DNA of 64,000 bases from Thermithiobacillus plumbiphilus (GCF_038070005.1 NZ_JBBPCO010000007.1:1-64000), one strand, 5' to 3'. Positions 48,181-57,211 are shown, numbered from the stretch's first letter. Program-made: numbers and translations. Notes: generated by a model not told the origin, from the letters alone.

Positions 48181-48238
48181 TGCTTATGGTAACAATCATA
48201 ACATCTGATTGTTGCTTATGGTTCTGTTTCGCTATATT
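48181..48238. promoter_or_regulatory. CbbR operator and cbbL promoter region
   Basis: TTATG and CATAA face each other over eight bases at 48184-48201, a LysR-type T-N11-A dyad. The ten-base word TGCTTATGGT occurs at 48181 and again at 48213, 32 bases apart, about three helical turns. A possible promoter follows: TTGCTT at 48212 and TATATT at 48233 with a short 15-base spacer. It lies in the divergent cbbR-cbbL region. The remaining leader to 48338 has no gene. Confidence 0.6.
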
Positions 48239-48338
48239 CATCCGCAACCCTAGTTAGCGCCCCCGGGCGCCGGCCCGGGGCGGGAGCGAACCGGTTATAT
48301 CGTCCGTATTGATTCTAGTATTTAACGGAGGCCATCAA

Positions 48339-49760
48339 ATGGCAGTCAAGACTTACAACGCTGGTGTGAAGGAATATCGCCAGACGTACTGGATGCCCGA
48401 ATACACGCCGCTGGACACCGATCTGCTGGCGTGCTTCAAGATCACCCCGCAGCCGGGCGTGGACCGCGAAGAAGCCGCCGCCGCCGTGGCCGCTGAATCC
48501 TCCACCGGCACCTGGACCACGGTTTGGACCGATCTGCTGACAGATATGGACTACTACAAGGGTCGCGCGTACCGCATCGAGGACGTGCCTGGCGACGACA
48601 CCGCTTTCTATGCCTTCATTGCCTATCCGATCGACCTCTTTGAAGAAGGTTCCGTGGTGAACGTGTTCACCTCGCTGGTGGGCAACGTGTTCGGCTTCAA
48701 GGCTGTTCGCGCCCTGCGCCTGGAGGACGTGCGCTTCCCGATCGCCTACGTCAAGACCTGTGGTGGCCCGCCCAATGGCATCCAGGTGGAACGCGACAAG
48801 CTGAACAAGTACGGCCGCCCGATGCTCGGCTGCACCATCAAGCCCAAGCTCGGTCTGTCCGCCAAGAACTACGGCCGCGCCGTGTATGAGTGCCTGCGCG
48901 GCGGTCTGGACTTCACCAAGGACGACGAAAACGTCAACTCCCAGCCCTTCATGCGCTGGCGTGACCGCTTCCTGTTCGTGGCTGACGCCATCCACAATGC
49001 CGAAGCCGAGACTGGCGAGCGCAAGGGCCACTATCTGAACGTGACCGCGCCGACCCCGGAAGAGATGTACAAGCGTGCCGAGTTCGCCAAGGAACTCGAT
49101 ATGCCCATCATCATGCATGACTTCCTGACCGGCGGCTTCTGCGCCAACACGGGTCTGGCCAACTGGTGCCGCGACAACGGCCTGCTGCTGCACATTCACC
49201 GCGCCATGCACGCCGTGATCGACCGTAACCCGCACCACGGTATCCATTTCCGCGTGCTGACCAAGGCCCTGCGTCTGTCCGGCGGCGATCACCTGCACTC
49301 CGGCACCGTGGTTGGCAAGCTCGAAGGCGACCGCGAGGCCACCCTGGGCTGGATCGATCTCATGCGCGAATCCTTCATCCCCGAAGACCGCAGCCGTGGC
49401 ATCTTCTTCGACCAGGACTGGGGCTCCATGCCTGGCGTCTTCCCGGTCGCTTCCGGCGGTATCCACGTATGGCACATGCCGGCCCTCGTGAGCATCTTCG
49501 GTGACGACTCCGTGCTGCAGTTCGGTGGCGGCACCCTGGGCCATCCCTGGGGCAATGCGGCCGGCGCCGCGGCCAACCGCGTGGCGCTGGAAGCCTGCGT
49601 CGAGGCCCGCAACGAAGGTCGCCAGGTCGAGCGCGAAGGCAAGGAGATCCTGACCGAGGCCGCCAAGCACAGCCCCGAGCTCAAGATCGCCATGGAAACC
49701 TGGAAAGAGATCAAGTTCGAGTTCGACACCGTCGACAAGCTCGACGTGCAGAACCGTTGA
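48339..49760 (+). CDS. cbbL: Rubisco large subunit, form IA
   Basis: A 473-residue form I large subunit fixing CO2 onto ribulose-1,5-bisphosphate. Active-site motifs are intact: KPKLGLS, the carbamylated lysine in [22 protein letters not shown], loop 6 in [12 protein letters not shown] and [11 protein letters not shown]. It leads a carboxysome operon, so it is the encapsulated form. The ATG at 48339 follows AACGGAGG. Confidence 0.98.
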   Translation: MAVKTYNAGVKEYRQTYWMPEYTPLDTDLLACFKITPQPGVDREEAAAAVAAESSTGTWTTVWTDLLTDMDYYKGRAYRIEDVPGDDTAFYAFIAYPIDLFEEGSVVNVFTSLVGNVFGFKAVRALRLEDVRFPIAYVKTCGGPPNGIQVERDKLNKYGRPMLGCTIKPKLGLSAKNYGRAVYECLRGGLDFTKDDENVNSQPFMRWRDRFLFVADAIHNAEAETGERKGHYLNVTAPTPEEMYKRAEFAKELDMPIIMHDFLTGGFCANTGLANWCRDNGLLLHIHRAMHAVIDRNPHHGIHFRVLTKALRLSGGDHLHSGTVVGKLEGDREATLGWIDLMRESFIPEDRSRGIFFDQDWGSMPGVFPVASGGIHVWHMPALVSIFGDDSVLQFGGGTLGHPWGNAAGAAANRVALEACVEARNEGRQVEREGKEILTEAAKHSPELKIAMETWKEIKFEFDTVDKLDVQNR

Positions 49761-49790
49761 TCCATCATACAAAGTTAAAGGAATCGAATC

Positions 49791-50126
49791 ATGGCTGATG
49801 TCCAGGATTACAAGCAGGAAACCAGGTACGAAACGTTCTCCTATCTGCCCACGCTGTCTTCCGACGCCGTGCGCAAGCAGATCCAGTTCATGGTAAACCA
49901 GGGCTGGAATCCGGCGGTCGAGCATGTAGAGCCGTCGCGGTCCTTCAATCACTTCTGGTACATGTGGAAACTCCCGATGTTTGGTGAGCAGAACGTGGAT
50001 CGTATCCTGGCCGAACTCGAGGCCTGCCGCCGGGAATACCCCAATCACCTCATCCGGTTGATTGGCTATGATAATTATTCCCAGAGCCAGGGCCTGTCAT
50101 TCGTCGTGTATCGCGGCGGCAGGTAG
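49791..50126 (+). CDS. cbbS: Rubisco small subunit
   Basis: A 111-residue small subunit ([32 protein letters not shown]-type block). It lies 30 bases after cbbL with an AAAGGA site and completes the L8S8 enzyme. It is followed by a strong hairpin. Confidence 0.98.
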   Translation: MADVQDYKQETRYETFSYLPTLSSDAVRKQIQFMVNQGWNPAVEHVEPSRSFNHFWYMWKLPMFGEQNVDRILAELEACRREYPNHLIRLIGYDNYSQSQGLSFVVYRGGR

Positions 50127-50134
50127 TAAAAATC

Positions 50135-50158
50135 ACACCGGGGCTTCGGCTCCGGTGT
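50135..50158 (+). terminator. UUCG-capped hairpin between cbbS and csoS2
   Basis: A ten-pair stem, ACACCGGGGC with GCTCCGGTGT (one G-U pair), is closed by the very stable TTCG tetraloop. It starts eight bases after the cbbS stop. No T-run follows, so it may act as a partial terminator or as an mRNA 3'-end stabiliser that leaves more Rubisco than shell message. Function inferred. Confidence 0.65.
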
Positions 50159-50183
50159 CCAAATGCAAGCATGAGGGAAAACC

Positions 50184-52724
50184 ATGCCTGAACAGACTGC
50201 ATTGAGTGGCCGGGAGTTGTCCCGGACTCGACGTGCCATGCTGGCCCAGAGTGGCAAGAGCGGGGCGGCAAAGGCCGTTGCCCGTCCGACCCGAGCGGCA
50301 GCGCCGAAGCCCGTCGAGAGTTCTGCTTCGTCTAGATCGGTGCAAAGTCCCGCTCCGGTAAGTCGGGAAACGGCACAGACTGCATTGAGTGGCCGGGAGT
50401 TGTCCCGGACTCGACGTGCCATGCTGGCCCAGAGTGGCAAGAGCGGGGCGGCAAAGGCCGTTGCCCGTCCGCAAGCGCCCAGGCCGGTTGAAAGCCGGGC
50501 GGTGCCAGCCCCTGTGGAAGCACAGCCTTCCAGGAACGCTTCTCCGGCAGCAGCGGCGCCAAAGGTCGATACAGCGCTGGATTCCCTGTGCGAAATCGTT
50601 GAGCAAGATCCATCGGCGCTCGGCGACAACAGTAATGAAGTACGCAGGATCTGTCGTGACCGGCGTCGCGCCCTGGCGACTCAAGGCAAGAGCGCCTTGC
50701 CCGCCAGGCCAGGCACGCAGGCGCGGCAACCTGATGGTCGGAGCGCATCTGCCAACCGCATGGATGCAAATGGCAGTGGAAGATTGACCGCCAAGGAGCG
50801 GCGCGCCGAAATGAGCCGCATTGGTCGTGGCAGTGCCCCGCCAGCGCGTCCCGTAAGGGAACGGCCGAAAGGTGCCGCGCCAGTGAAGGTGGAAGTCGGT
50901 ACCACCCTTTCCGGCATGGCTGTGACCGGCACCATGGTGGAGCGCAACCCGCAGATTACGGGCGGCGAATCCGGGACCTGCAGGAACATCACGGGCACGG
51001 AGTACATTGGCGCGGAACAGTTCGATACGTTCTGCGGCACGCGCCCGGAACCTGCCAGCCCCAGAGTGGCCGTGACCACGACAGGCTTCGGCAACCGCGT
51101 CACCACCAACGCGCCTGTCGGGCGTTCCAACCGGATGACCGGTGACGAGGCGGGTAGCTGCAGGTCGGTCACCGGTGTCGAGTACCTGGGGGACGAGCAC
51201 TTTGCGACCTTCTGCGAAAGCAAGGGCCTGACGAGTCGCCCGGAAAAGGTGGTCATGGGCATGACCGCTCGCAAGGGGCTTCCGGTATCCGGCAGCGATG
51301 AGGCACGCCCTGCGCGGATCACCGGCTTTGAGCACGGCGCCACACAGAACGTCACCGGATCACAGTATGCGGATGCTGGTGTGTCTCGCATGACCATCAA
51401 TGGCCCGGCCAAGGTGGCGCTGACGCATACCCTGGCAGGCCGCCCGGTTTCAGGCACGGTCGTGGGGGCCTCGGTCAAGGTGACGGGCGAGGAGGCGGGT
51501 TTGTGCCGGAATGTCTCAGGCACCGAATACCTCTCGACCGAGCAGTTCCAGTCGATTTGCAATACCAGGGCCGAGCCTGCGCCAGCCAAGGTTGGCGTTG
51601 ACAAAAGTCTGGGTGGGCAGCGCATCACGGGCAACCTGGTGGACGCTTCCGAGAAGGTGACCGGTAACGAGCCTGGGACAAACGAGCGCGTAACTGGCGC
51701 CCAGTACGGTTCCCCGGCAATGCGCCGCAACAGTGTCGAGAAGGTTGCGGAAATGCGCACCCTGGCAGGTCGCGCAATGACAGGCACCATGGTGGGCCGA
51801 GACCCAAAATTGACCGGTGACGAGCACGGAGGGTGCCAGCCCGTCACCGGTACCGAGTACTACGGTCGTGAATCCTTCGACGCGTATTGCTCAGGCACCC
51901 CGGCACCCGCCGCCGCCAAGGTGGGATTGAGCCAGACCGGTCGCGGTCTGGTCATGTCCGGCACGATGCTGGAGCGATCCGAGCATGTGACCGGAAACGA
52001 ACCGGGCAGCAGTCTACCCATCAGTGGAACGCCATACGCCGGTCAGCCTCTGGCAGCCAGTGGTGCTGGAGACTACGCGGCAATGCCGGCGGCCACCATG
52101 GCTGGGAGCCGCATGCCACCCCGGCGCTCGCGGTTTCTGGCACCGGCTGACATGCCCATGCCACAGATGCCTGAACCTGTGGTGGTAGAGGAGCGCAGGC
52201 CTGCTGGCTTCAGTATCAACTCGCCGGCACGTTATGCCCAGGAGGCGCGAAAACGGGTGACTGGTAGCTTTCATGGTGGAAGCAGCACCATTACCGGTCC
52301 TTCAGCCATGGCGGATGGCCTGGTTTCCGGTACTCCGGAGTTCCGCTACCGTGATGACATGGGTGCTCAGCGTGCAGTCCAGCCCGCTCCGGTCCTTGTC
52401 CAGCCCGCTGTGGCCCCGGCTCAGATGGTAGCCGCTGCGGCAGAGGTCCCCCCGCCATCCCGGATAACGGGTGACGGTCGCGAGGCGGGAACCCGGATAA
52501 CGGGTGACGACTGGACCCGCAGCGGTCGGGTGACAGGCACGGAGGGACGTTGGGCCCAAAGCCGGAATCCCACTCTGCGAGGCGAGGTGCGCAACATGAT
52601 CCCGTTTGCCCGTGCAAACAAGGAAGTGGAGCGCGTAGAGGTGCCACCAGCCAAGGTTACGGGCGCAAGCGGCAATAGCGCCAAGGGAGCGATGATCACC
52701 GTTTCTGGCGGGGCCAGGGGCTAA
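50184..52724 (+). CDS. csoS2: CsoS2, carboxysome scaffold protein
   Basis: An 846-residue disordered scaffold that links Rubisco to the shell. The N-terminal region has four Rubisco-binding repeats near residues 5, 66, 145 and 195 (the first two are TALSGRELSRTRRAMLAQ in both). The middle holds about seven M-repeats built on V/ITG...C..VTGTEY...F..C. The C-terminal region has further ITG/VTG motifs and a conserved tail. The first two N-repeats are encoded by identical 97-base DNA. No internal frameshift signal was identified, although CsoS2 in some species is made in two lengths. Confidence 0.95.
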   Translation: MPEQTALSGRELSRTRRAMLAQSGKSGAAKAVARPTRAAAPKPVESSASSRSVQSPAPVSRETAQTALSGRELSRTRRAMLAQSGKSGAAKAVARPQAPRPVESRAVPAPVEAQPSRNASPAAAAPKVDTALDSLCEIVEQDPSALGDNSNEVRRICRDRRRALATQGKSALPARPGTQARQPDGRSASANRMDANGSGRLTAKERRAEMSRIGRGSAPPARPVRERPKGAAPVKVEVGTTLSGMAVTGTMVERNPQITGGESGTCRNITGTEYIGAEQFDTFCGTRPEPASPRVAVTTTGFGNRVTTNAPVGRSNRMTGDEAGSCRSVTGVEYLGDEHFATFCESKGLTSRPEKVVMGMTARKGLPVSGSDEARPARITGFEHGATQNVTGSQYADAGVSRMTINGPAKVALTHTLAGRPVSGTVVGASVKVTGEEAGLCRNVSGTEYLSTEQFQSICNTRAEPAPAKVGVDKSLGGQRITGNLVDASEKVTGNEPGTNERVTGAQYGSPAMRRNSVEKVAEMRTLAGRAMTGTMVGRDPKLTGDEHGGCQPVTGTEYYGRESFDAYCSGTPAPAAAKVGLSQTGRGLVMSGTMLERSEHVTGNEPGSSLPISGTPYAGQPLAASGAGDYAAMPAATMAGSRMPPRRSRFLAPADMPMPQMPEPVVVEERRPAGFSINSPARYAQEARKRVTGSFHGGSSTITGPSAMADGLVSGTPEFRYRDDMGAQRAVQPAPVLVQPAVAPAQMVAAAAEVPPPSRITGDGREAGTRITGDDWTRSGRVTGTEGRWAQSRNPTLRGEVRNMIPFARANKEVERVEVPPAKVTGASGNSAKGAMITVSGGARG
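50192..50288 (+). repeat. 97-base perfect direct repeat in csoS2, copy 1
   Basis: Identical to 50375-50471, 183 bases further on, including wobble positions. It encodes the first Rubisco-binding repeat of CsoS2 and the flanking Lys/Ala-rich linker. Confidence 0.95.
50375..50471 (+). repeat. 97-base perfect direct repeat in csoS2, copy 2
   Basis: Second copy of the repeat at 50192-50288. The distance of 183 bases is a multiple of three, so gain or loss of one unit keeps the frame. Confidence 0.95.
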
Positions 52725-52742
52725 TCTGAGGGAGAGCTTGAT

Positions 52743-54329
52743 ATGAACACCCGCAATGCCTATGCCCTGCGCGCCCGTAGCGCTCCCTCCGGGGGGCGCC
52801 GTCGGGGCAACTCGCCCGAACCGCGCGGCGATCAGGCAGCGGCACCGCAGTCAAGGGCGAAGGCGAGCTTGCCTGGTCAGATGGCAGCAATATCGCACAG
52901 CACAGGGACGTCCAGCCGGGTTGTTCGCTTCGGACGCCATGCACTGGTCGATCAGGCAACCAATGCGCGTCTGGCTCTCTGCGAGAAGACAGTGAAGGGC
53001 CGCTTCGATGGTATCGTACCGACCTTGAAGGAGATCTCCGCCCTGCAGCACGAGCCGGATTTCCCGGCGCGTGCCCAGGCAGTGGCCTTGCAGCAGCTGG
53101 GCCATGAGTTGCCGGCAGAAATCCTGGAGAAGGCCTGGGTATCGGGGCTCGATCTGAAGGCGCTGTTTGTTTACAGCAAATTCCAGGCGCTCAAGCTTTC
53201 GGCGGTGCAGTTCTCCGAGGATCTGAAAAGGCAGGCTGAATCAGCGCAGGATGCCCAGAACTTCTTTCTGGACTGTGGTTTCCATGCCGTGGATATCAGT
53301 GCCTGCTCCGATGGGCGGCTGAAGGGTCTGATGCGCTACATCCTGCGTCTGCCCGTCACCTCATTGACCAGGCGTACGGCATACGCTGGCACCCTGTTCG
53401 ATGTGGAAAGTGATGTGCAGCACTGGGTGGCAACGGAATTGAGCCGTTTCCGTGAGGGCGTGCCAAGCACCTCGGACTCCGGCACCCGGTACCTGAAAGT
53501 GGCGGTATATCACACCAGTTCCTCGCAGCCCTGCAAGCAGGGGTGTGCGGCACACGGCAGCAATGAGCATCAGGCCCTTGAGGCTGCCTTGGAGCGTCTC
53601 TACCAGTTCCGCCAGGCCATCGAGAATGCCTTTTGTTGCGGGGCCAGTACCGACCTGCTGCTGATCGGGGTGGATACGGATACGGACGCCATCAAGGTCC
53701 ATGTGCCTGACGCCAAGGGGGATCTGTCGGCATATCGCTTCGTCGACAATGCCCAGGTTTATGCCGACACCCTGGATCTGAGCGCAGACCGGGCGCGCCT
53801 GGCAGTATACGACGCCGTGCGTCAGGCCAGTCAGGCCAGTGGCTGGGGGGTTGGACAGGGCGAACCTCATGAAGGTATGCGGCGCCTGATCACGAATCTG
53901 CTCATCAACAATCTGTCGCAGATTGAATATGTGGGAGAGCTGTATGGTGGCCGTTATCCCGACATTGGTCATGCCGAGCGCTATGTCATCGTGGGTGACG
54001 GCATTGAAGAAGTACAGATGCGCAACATCTCCTACTATGCCCATTTGAATACGGTCGAGGAAGGGGCGGCGGATCTGGATGTCGGCATCAAGATCTTCAA
54101 GGGGCTGAATGTAAGCCGCGGCTTGCCCATTCCGGTGGCCATCCACTATCGCTATGACCTGCGCGTGCCTGGTTCTCGCGATCGCGCGGTTGCCAAGGCG
54201 CAAAGGGTGCAGTCTGCCATCATGGCGCGCTATCCCGAGCTTTGTGCGACAGGTATGCTGGCTTGCCATCTCTCTGTGCAGGATCTGCCCTTGGGCAGTC
54301 CGGTAGAGAATGTGGAAGGAGATTGTTGA
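52743..54329 (+). CDS. csoSCA: CsoSCA, carboxysomal carbonic anhydrase
   Basis: A 528-residue shell-associated beta-type carbonic anhydrase that turns bicarbonate into CO2 inside the carboxysome. Zinc ligands and catalytic pair are in place: Cys188, His257 and Cys268 with Asp190 and Arg192 (C-x-D-x-R), each 15 residues beyond the Halothiobacillus enzyme. The N-terminal 50 residues are disordered and basic, the part that binds Rubisco in relatives. Its stop overlaps csoS4A by one base. Confidence 0.95.
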   Translation: MNTRNAYALRARSAPSGGRRRGNSPEPRGDQAAAPQSRAKASLPGQMAAISHSTGTSSRVVRFGRHALVDQATNARLALCEKTVKGRFDGIVPTLKEISALQHEPDFPARAQAVALQQLGHELPAEILEKAWVSGLDLKALFVYSKFQALKLSAVQFSEDLKRQAESAQDAQNFFLDCGFHAVDISACSDGRLKGLMRYILRLPVTSLTRRTAYAGTLFDVESDVQHWVATELSRFREGVPSTSDSGTRYLKVAVYHTSSSQPCKQGCAAHGSNEHQALEAALERLYQFRQAIENAFCCGASTDLLLIGVDTDTDAIKVHVPDAKGDLSAYRFVDNAQVYADTLDLSADRARLAVYDAVRQASQASGWGVGQGEPHEGMRRLITNLLINNLSQIEYVGELYGGRYPDIGHAERYVIVGDGIEEVQMRNISYYAHLNTVEEGAADLDVGIKIFKGLNVSRGLPIPVAIHYRYDLRVPGSRDRAVAKAQRVQSAIMARYPELCATGMLACHLSVQDLPLGSPVENVEGDC

Positions 54330-54580
54330 TGAAGATCATGCAGGTTGAAAAAACGCTGGTCTCCACCAACCGGATCGCCGAACTCGGGCACCGTCCCCTG
54401 CTGGTGGTGCGGGAAAAGGCCGGCGGTGGGCGCCAGGTGGCGGTGGACGCCATCGGTTGCATCCCCGGCGACTGGGTGATCTGTGTCGGTTCGTCCGCGG
54501 CGCGCGAGGCTGCTGGCAGCAAGGAATATCCATCCGATCTGACCATCGTCGGCATCATCGACCACTGGAAGGCCGAGTAG
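54329..54580 (+). CDS. csoS4A: CsoS4A, pentameric shell vertex protein
   Basis: An 83-residue BMC-vertex protein (MKIMQVEKTLVSTNRI, GCIPGDWVICVGSSAARE). Pentamers cap the corners of the shell. The start overlaps the csoSCA stop (TGATG) and an AAGGAG lies upstream. Confidence 0.94.
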   Translation: MKIMQVEKTLVSTNRIAELGHRPLLVVREKAGGGRQVAVDAIGCIPGDWVICVGSSAAREAAGSKEYPSDLTIVGIIDHWKAE

Positions 54581-54588
54581 AGGACGTC

Positions 54589-54840
54589 ATGGAAATCATG
54601 CGGGTATGTTCCGAATTGGTGGCGACCCGGCGAGTGGCCGGCCTGAAGAAAATGTCCCTGCGCGTCCTTGCGGACGAGCAGGGCAAACTGAGCGTTGCCT
54701 GTGACCCGGTTGGTGTGCCGCCGGGTAAGTGGGTCTTCACCGTGAGCGGCTCGGCCGCACGGTACGCGGCTGGTGATGTCACGGTTCTGACCGACCTGAC
54801 GATTGCCGGAATTATCGATCAATGGGATCCGCAGGGTTAA
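54589..54840 (+). CDS. csoS4B: CsoS4B, pentameric shell vertex protein
   Basis: An 83-residue paralogue of CsoS4A (MEIMRVCSELVATRRV, GKWVFTVSGSAARYA). It lies eight bases after csoS4A. Confidence 0.94.
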   Translation: MEIMRVCSELVATRRVAGLKKMSLRVLADEQGKLSVACDPVGVPPGKWVFTVSGSAARYAAGDVTVLTDLTIAGIIDQWDPQG

Positions 54841-54873
54841 CCTGCTTTTTGGTGCATTTTAAAGGAGCAATAA

Positions 54874-55170
54874 ATGGCTGAAAGAAATGGTATTGCGCTG
54901 GGCATGATCGAGACCCGTGGTCTGGTGCCCGCTATCGAAGCGGCTGATGCCATGACCAAGGCAGCGGAAGTGCGTCTGATTGGTCGTCAGTTCGTCGGCG
55001 GTGGTTACGTCACCGTGCTGGTACGTGGCGAAACCGGTGCCGTGAATGCCGCGGTTCGCGCTGGCGCTGATGCCTGCGAACGCGTTGGCGACGGCCTGGT
55101 TGCTGCGCACATCATTGCCCGCGTCCACTCTGAAGTAGAGAACATCCTGCCCAGGGCTGCGGAAGTCTAA
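54874..55170 (+). CDS. csoS1A: CsoS1, hexameric shell protein (copy 1)
   Basis: A 98-residue BMC-domain protein forming the flat faces of the shell (GMIETRGLVPAIEAADAM; pore loop at GQFVGG-like RQFVGGGYVT). The ATG follows AAAGGAG. Codons from residue 6 to residue 95 are identical in DNA to the next gene. The C/A label is by convention. Confidence 0.94.
   Translation: MAERNGIALGMIETRGLVPAIEAADAMTKAAEVRLIGRQFVGGGYVTVLVRGETGAVNAAVRAGADACERVGDGLVAAHIIARVHSEVENILPRAAEV
54888..55158 (+). repeat. 271-base perfect direct repeat, copy 1
   Basis: Identical at every base to 55242-55512 (offset 354). It covers nearly the whole of the first csoS1 gene; only the first few codons and the tail differ. Confidence 0.95.
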
Positions 55171-55192
55171 GGCGGATTGCCCGGGATCCGCC
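55171..55192 (+). terminator. Hairpin between the two csoS1 genes
   Basis: GGCGGAT and ATCCGCC pair over eight bases, directly after the first csoS1 stop. No T-run follows. It may stabilise the abundant shell mRNA or trim downstream transcription. Confidence 0.5.
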
Positions 55193-55227
55193 AAGGATCC
55201 CTTGAATCATATTTCAAGGAGCAAGAA

Positions 55228-55563
55228 ATGGCTGAATATACTGGTATTGCGCTGGGCATGATCGAGACCCGTGGTCTGGTGCCCGCTATCGAAGCGGCTG
55301 ATGCCATGACCAAGGCAGCGGAAGTGCGTCTGATTGGTCGTCAGTTCGTCGGCGGTGGTTACGTCACCGTGCTGGTACGTGGCGAAACCGGTGCCGTGAA
55401 TGCCGCGGTTCGCGCTGGCGCTGATGCCTGCGAACGCGTTGGCGACGGCCTGGTTGCTGCGCACATCATTGCCCGCGTCCACTCTGAAGTAGAGAACATC
55501 CTGCCCAGGGCTCCCCAGATCGGGGGCGGACGTGACGGCGAGATCATCGCGCAGAATGGTTGA
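55228..55563 (+). CDS. csoS1B: CsoS1, hexameric shell protein (copy 2, extended)
   Basis: A 111-residue BMC protein identical to copy 1 over most of its length but with a different C-terminal tail of about 16 residues (PQIGGGRDGEIIAQNG), as in CsoS1B. The ATG follows AAGGAG. Confidence 0.92.
   Translation: MAEYTGIALGMIETRGLVPAIEAADAMTKAAEVRLIGRQFVGGGYVTVLVRGETGAVNAAVRAGADACERVGDGLVAAHIIARVHSEVENILPRAPQIGGGRDGEIIAQNG
55242..55512 (+). repeat. 271-base perfect direct repeat, copy 2
   Basis: Second copy of 54888-55158. The absence of even silent differences implies gene conversion or a very young duplication. Confidence 0.95.
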
Positions 55564-55574
55564 GTCTAGCCTTC

Positions 55575-56003
55575 ATGCTGGCTAATCCACGTGTGATCGG
55601 CTATCTGACGCAGGCGCTGCACCACGAGATGAGCGCGGTGCAGCACTACCTGACCCAGTCAAGCCTCTGTGAGCTGTGGGGCATGTCGGCAGAGGCCGCG
55701 AGTTTCCGTAACGAAGCAAATGAAGAACTGGTCCATGCGAACCGGCTGATACAACGCATGCTGATACTCGGTGTTGCACCCAACGCCACCCAGCTTGCGC
55801 CTGTCCGGCCGGGTCGTACTCTGGCGGAAATGCTGGTACTGGACCGGCAACTCGAACTGGACGCGGTACGCCTCTACCATGATGCGGCTGCATATTGCGC
55901 CCGCTTTGGCGATGGGGAATCCGCGCATCTGTTCGAAGCACTGATGCATGATGAGGAATCTCATCTGGGCGAGCTGGACAGCATGTTGGCTGCCCTTTCT
56001 TGA
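55575..56003 (+). CDS. Bacterioferritin-like protein of the carboxysome operon
   Basis: A 142-residue ferritin-like four-helix protein (ANPRVIGYLTQALHHEMSAVQHYLTQ; second ligand helix with HDEESHLGELD). Such a gene sits at this place in many alpha-carboxysome operons; its role is unclear. The ATG at 55575 matches relatives; a TTG at 55560 overlapping the csoS1 stop is the alternative. Neither has a strong ribosome site, so translation may be coupled. Confidence 0.85.
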   Translation: MLANPRVIGYLTQALHHEMSAVQHYLTQSSLCELWGMSAEAASFRNEANEELVHANRLIQRMLILGVAPNATQLAPVRPGRTLAEMLVLDRQLELDAVRLYHDAAAYCARFGDGESAHLFEALMHDEESHLGELDSMLAALS

Positions 56004-56017
56004 CACGGAGCAAAGCC

Positions 56018-56296
56018 ATGCTTATTGAACAGGCATCCGCCGCTGGCTGGCAGGTACAAAAGCGCCCGGCGCAGATGACCCGTCGACTGGATTTCTCCTC
56101 TTATAGTGAAACCCGGGTGTTTCTCGACCAACTCGCCGAGTTGTCCGAGCGCACGGGTTATTTTCCCAATCTGAATTTCGGCAAGACGCATGTGAACGTC
56201 AGCATTGCTGCGCGTGGCGACTCACTGGACCAGGAAGAGCTTGATTTTGCCTCTCAGGTCGATGCCCTTGCTGGGCAGCCACAGGGGCAGTCCTAA
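56018..56296 (+). CDS. acRAF, alpha-carboxysome Rubisco assembly factor
   Basis: A 92-residue pterin-carbinolamine-dehydratase-like protein. Members in carboxysome operons act as Rubisco assembly chaperones (acRAF). The fold is recognised from GWQVQKRPAQMTRRLDF and LNFGKTHVNVSIAA. ATG 56018 follows CGGAG. Confidence 0.87.
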   Translation: MLIEQASAAGWQVQKRPAQMTRRLDFSSYSETRVFLDQLAELSERTGYFPNLNFGKTHVNVSIAARGDSLDQEELDFASQVDALAGQPQGQS

Positions 56297-56299
56297 ACC

Positions 56300-56932
56300 G
56301 TGTCCGGTCGGCTGATCGCCCTCGCCAACCTGAAAGGCGGCTGCGGCAAATCCACGCTCGCCCTGAATCTTGCAGCCGGATTGACCCGGCGGGGCAAGGT
56401 CGCACTCGTCGATGCCGATCCCCAGGGAGCCCTGCAGCACTGGTCGGACTGGTCGCCCATGGAAGGCGATTCGCAAATCAGTGTCTTTTCTGGAGACCCG
56501 CTGGAAAAGCTGGCGCAGGCCGCAAAAACTCACGCGTATGTCGTGGTCGACTGCCCGCCATCTCTGGATATGAATCTCACGGGCGAACTGCTGGAGAAGG
56601 TCGATACGGTGCTGATTCCGGTACTGCCTTCACCCCTTGATCTGTGGGCCAGCGCGGGTACGGTGGAATCTGTGCGCAAGGCGCGGGAAGTGAATCCCGG
56701 ATTGCGCCCCTGGCTGGTGCTGAATCAGGTCGAGCCGGGCAGTGCCCTGTCCCGTGCGATGTCGCAGGCTCTGGCCAATCTCGATCTGCCCGTGCTACGC
56801 GAAGGTGTGCGCCGGCGAGCGGCATATCGCCTGGCCATGCTGGAAGGCAAGAGCGTTTACCAACTGAATGCCCGTGGCCGTGATGCGGTGCGGGAAATCG
56901 AATGGATTCTGGAAGAGGTGTTGCGCCCATGA
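56300..56932 (+). CDS. mcdA: McdA, carboxysome-positioning ParA ATPase
   Basis: A 210-residue ParA-type ATPase with the deviant Walker A KGGCGKST and Walker B VVVDCPPS. It spreads over the nucleoid and positions carboxysomes with McdB. GTG 56300 lies three bases after acRAF, and its stop overlaps the mcdB start (ATGA). Confidence 0.92.
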   Translation: MSGRLIALANLKGGCGKSTLALNLAAGLTRRGKVALVDADPQGALQHWSDWSPMEGDSQISVFSGDPLEKLAQAAKTHAYVVVDCPPSLDMNLTGELLEKVDTVLIPVLPSPLDLWASAGTVESVRKAREVNPGLRPWLVLNQVEPGSALSRAMSQALANLDLPVLREGVRRRAAYRLAMLEGKSVYQLNARGRDAVREIEWILEEVLRP

Positions 56933-57189
56933 AGAACCTGGAAGACAAGCTGGCCGCCAGTATCAAGCCTGCACGGCCGAAATCCTCCCCGAAGGCGAAA
57001 TCTTCTGATGCTGAGGTTTCCAAGGCTGCCGGCGAGCACCAGAGTACGGCCAGCAAGCCAGCGGAACAGCAGCCTGCGGCAGAACGTCCGGCATCTCGGC
57101 AACAGTCCAAGGAAAAGCCAGCTGCCGCTACGCCTGATCTGAATGGCCAGACCCAGCCACTGCACCCAAAGCGCGTCTGGCCGGACTGA
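56929..57189 (+). CDS. mcdB: McdB, carboxysome-positioning adaptor
   Basis: An 86-residue, highly charged, Pro/Ala/Gln-rich disordered protein next to mcdA. It ends in RVWPD; a C-terminal tryptophan is a feature of alpha-type McdB proteins. It links carboxysomes to McdA. Confidence 0.85.
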   Translation: MKNLEDKLAASIKPARPKSSPKAKSSDAEVSKAAGEHQSTASKPAEQQPAAERPASRQQSKEKPAAATPDLNGQTQPLHPKRVWPD

Positions 57190-57211
57190 GGGCATTGCTC
57201 GGAGTAAGTCT

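Noticed and set aside
48315-50048. A 577-residue open frame antisense to cbbL and cbbS
   Set aside because: Shadow of highly expressed, strongly biased codons; composition is not protein-like and two certain genes lie opposite.
50192-52700. CsoS2 repeats considered as a CRISPR or tandem-repeat array
   Set aside because: They are in-frame protein repeats of irregular length with protein-level conservation; only the 97-base pair is a true DNA repeat.
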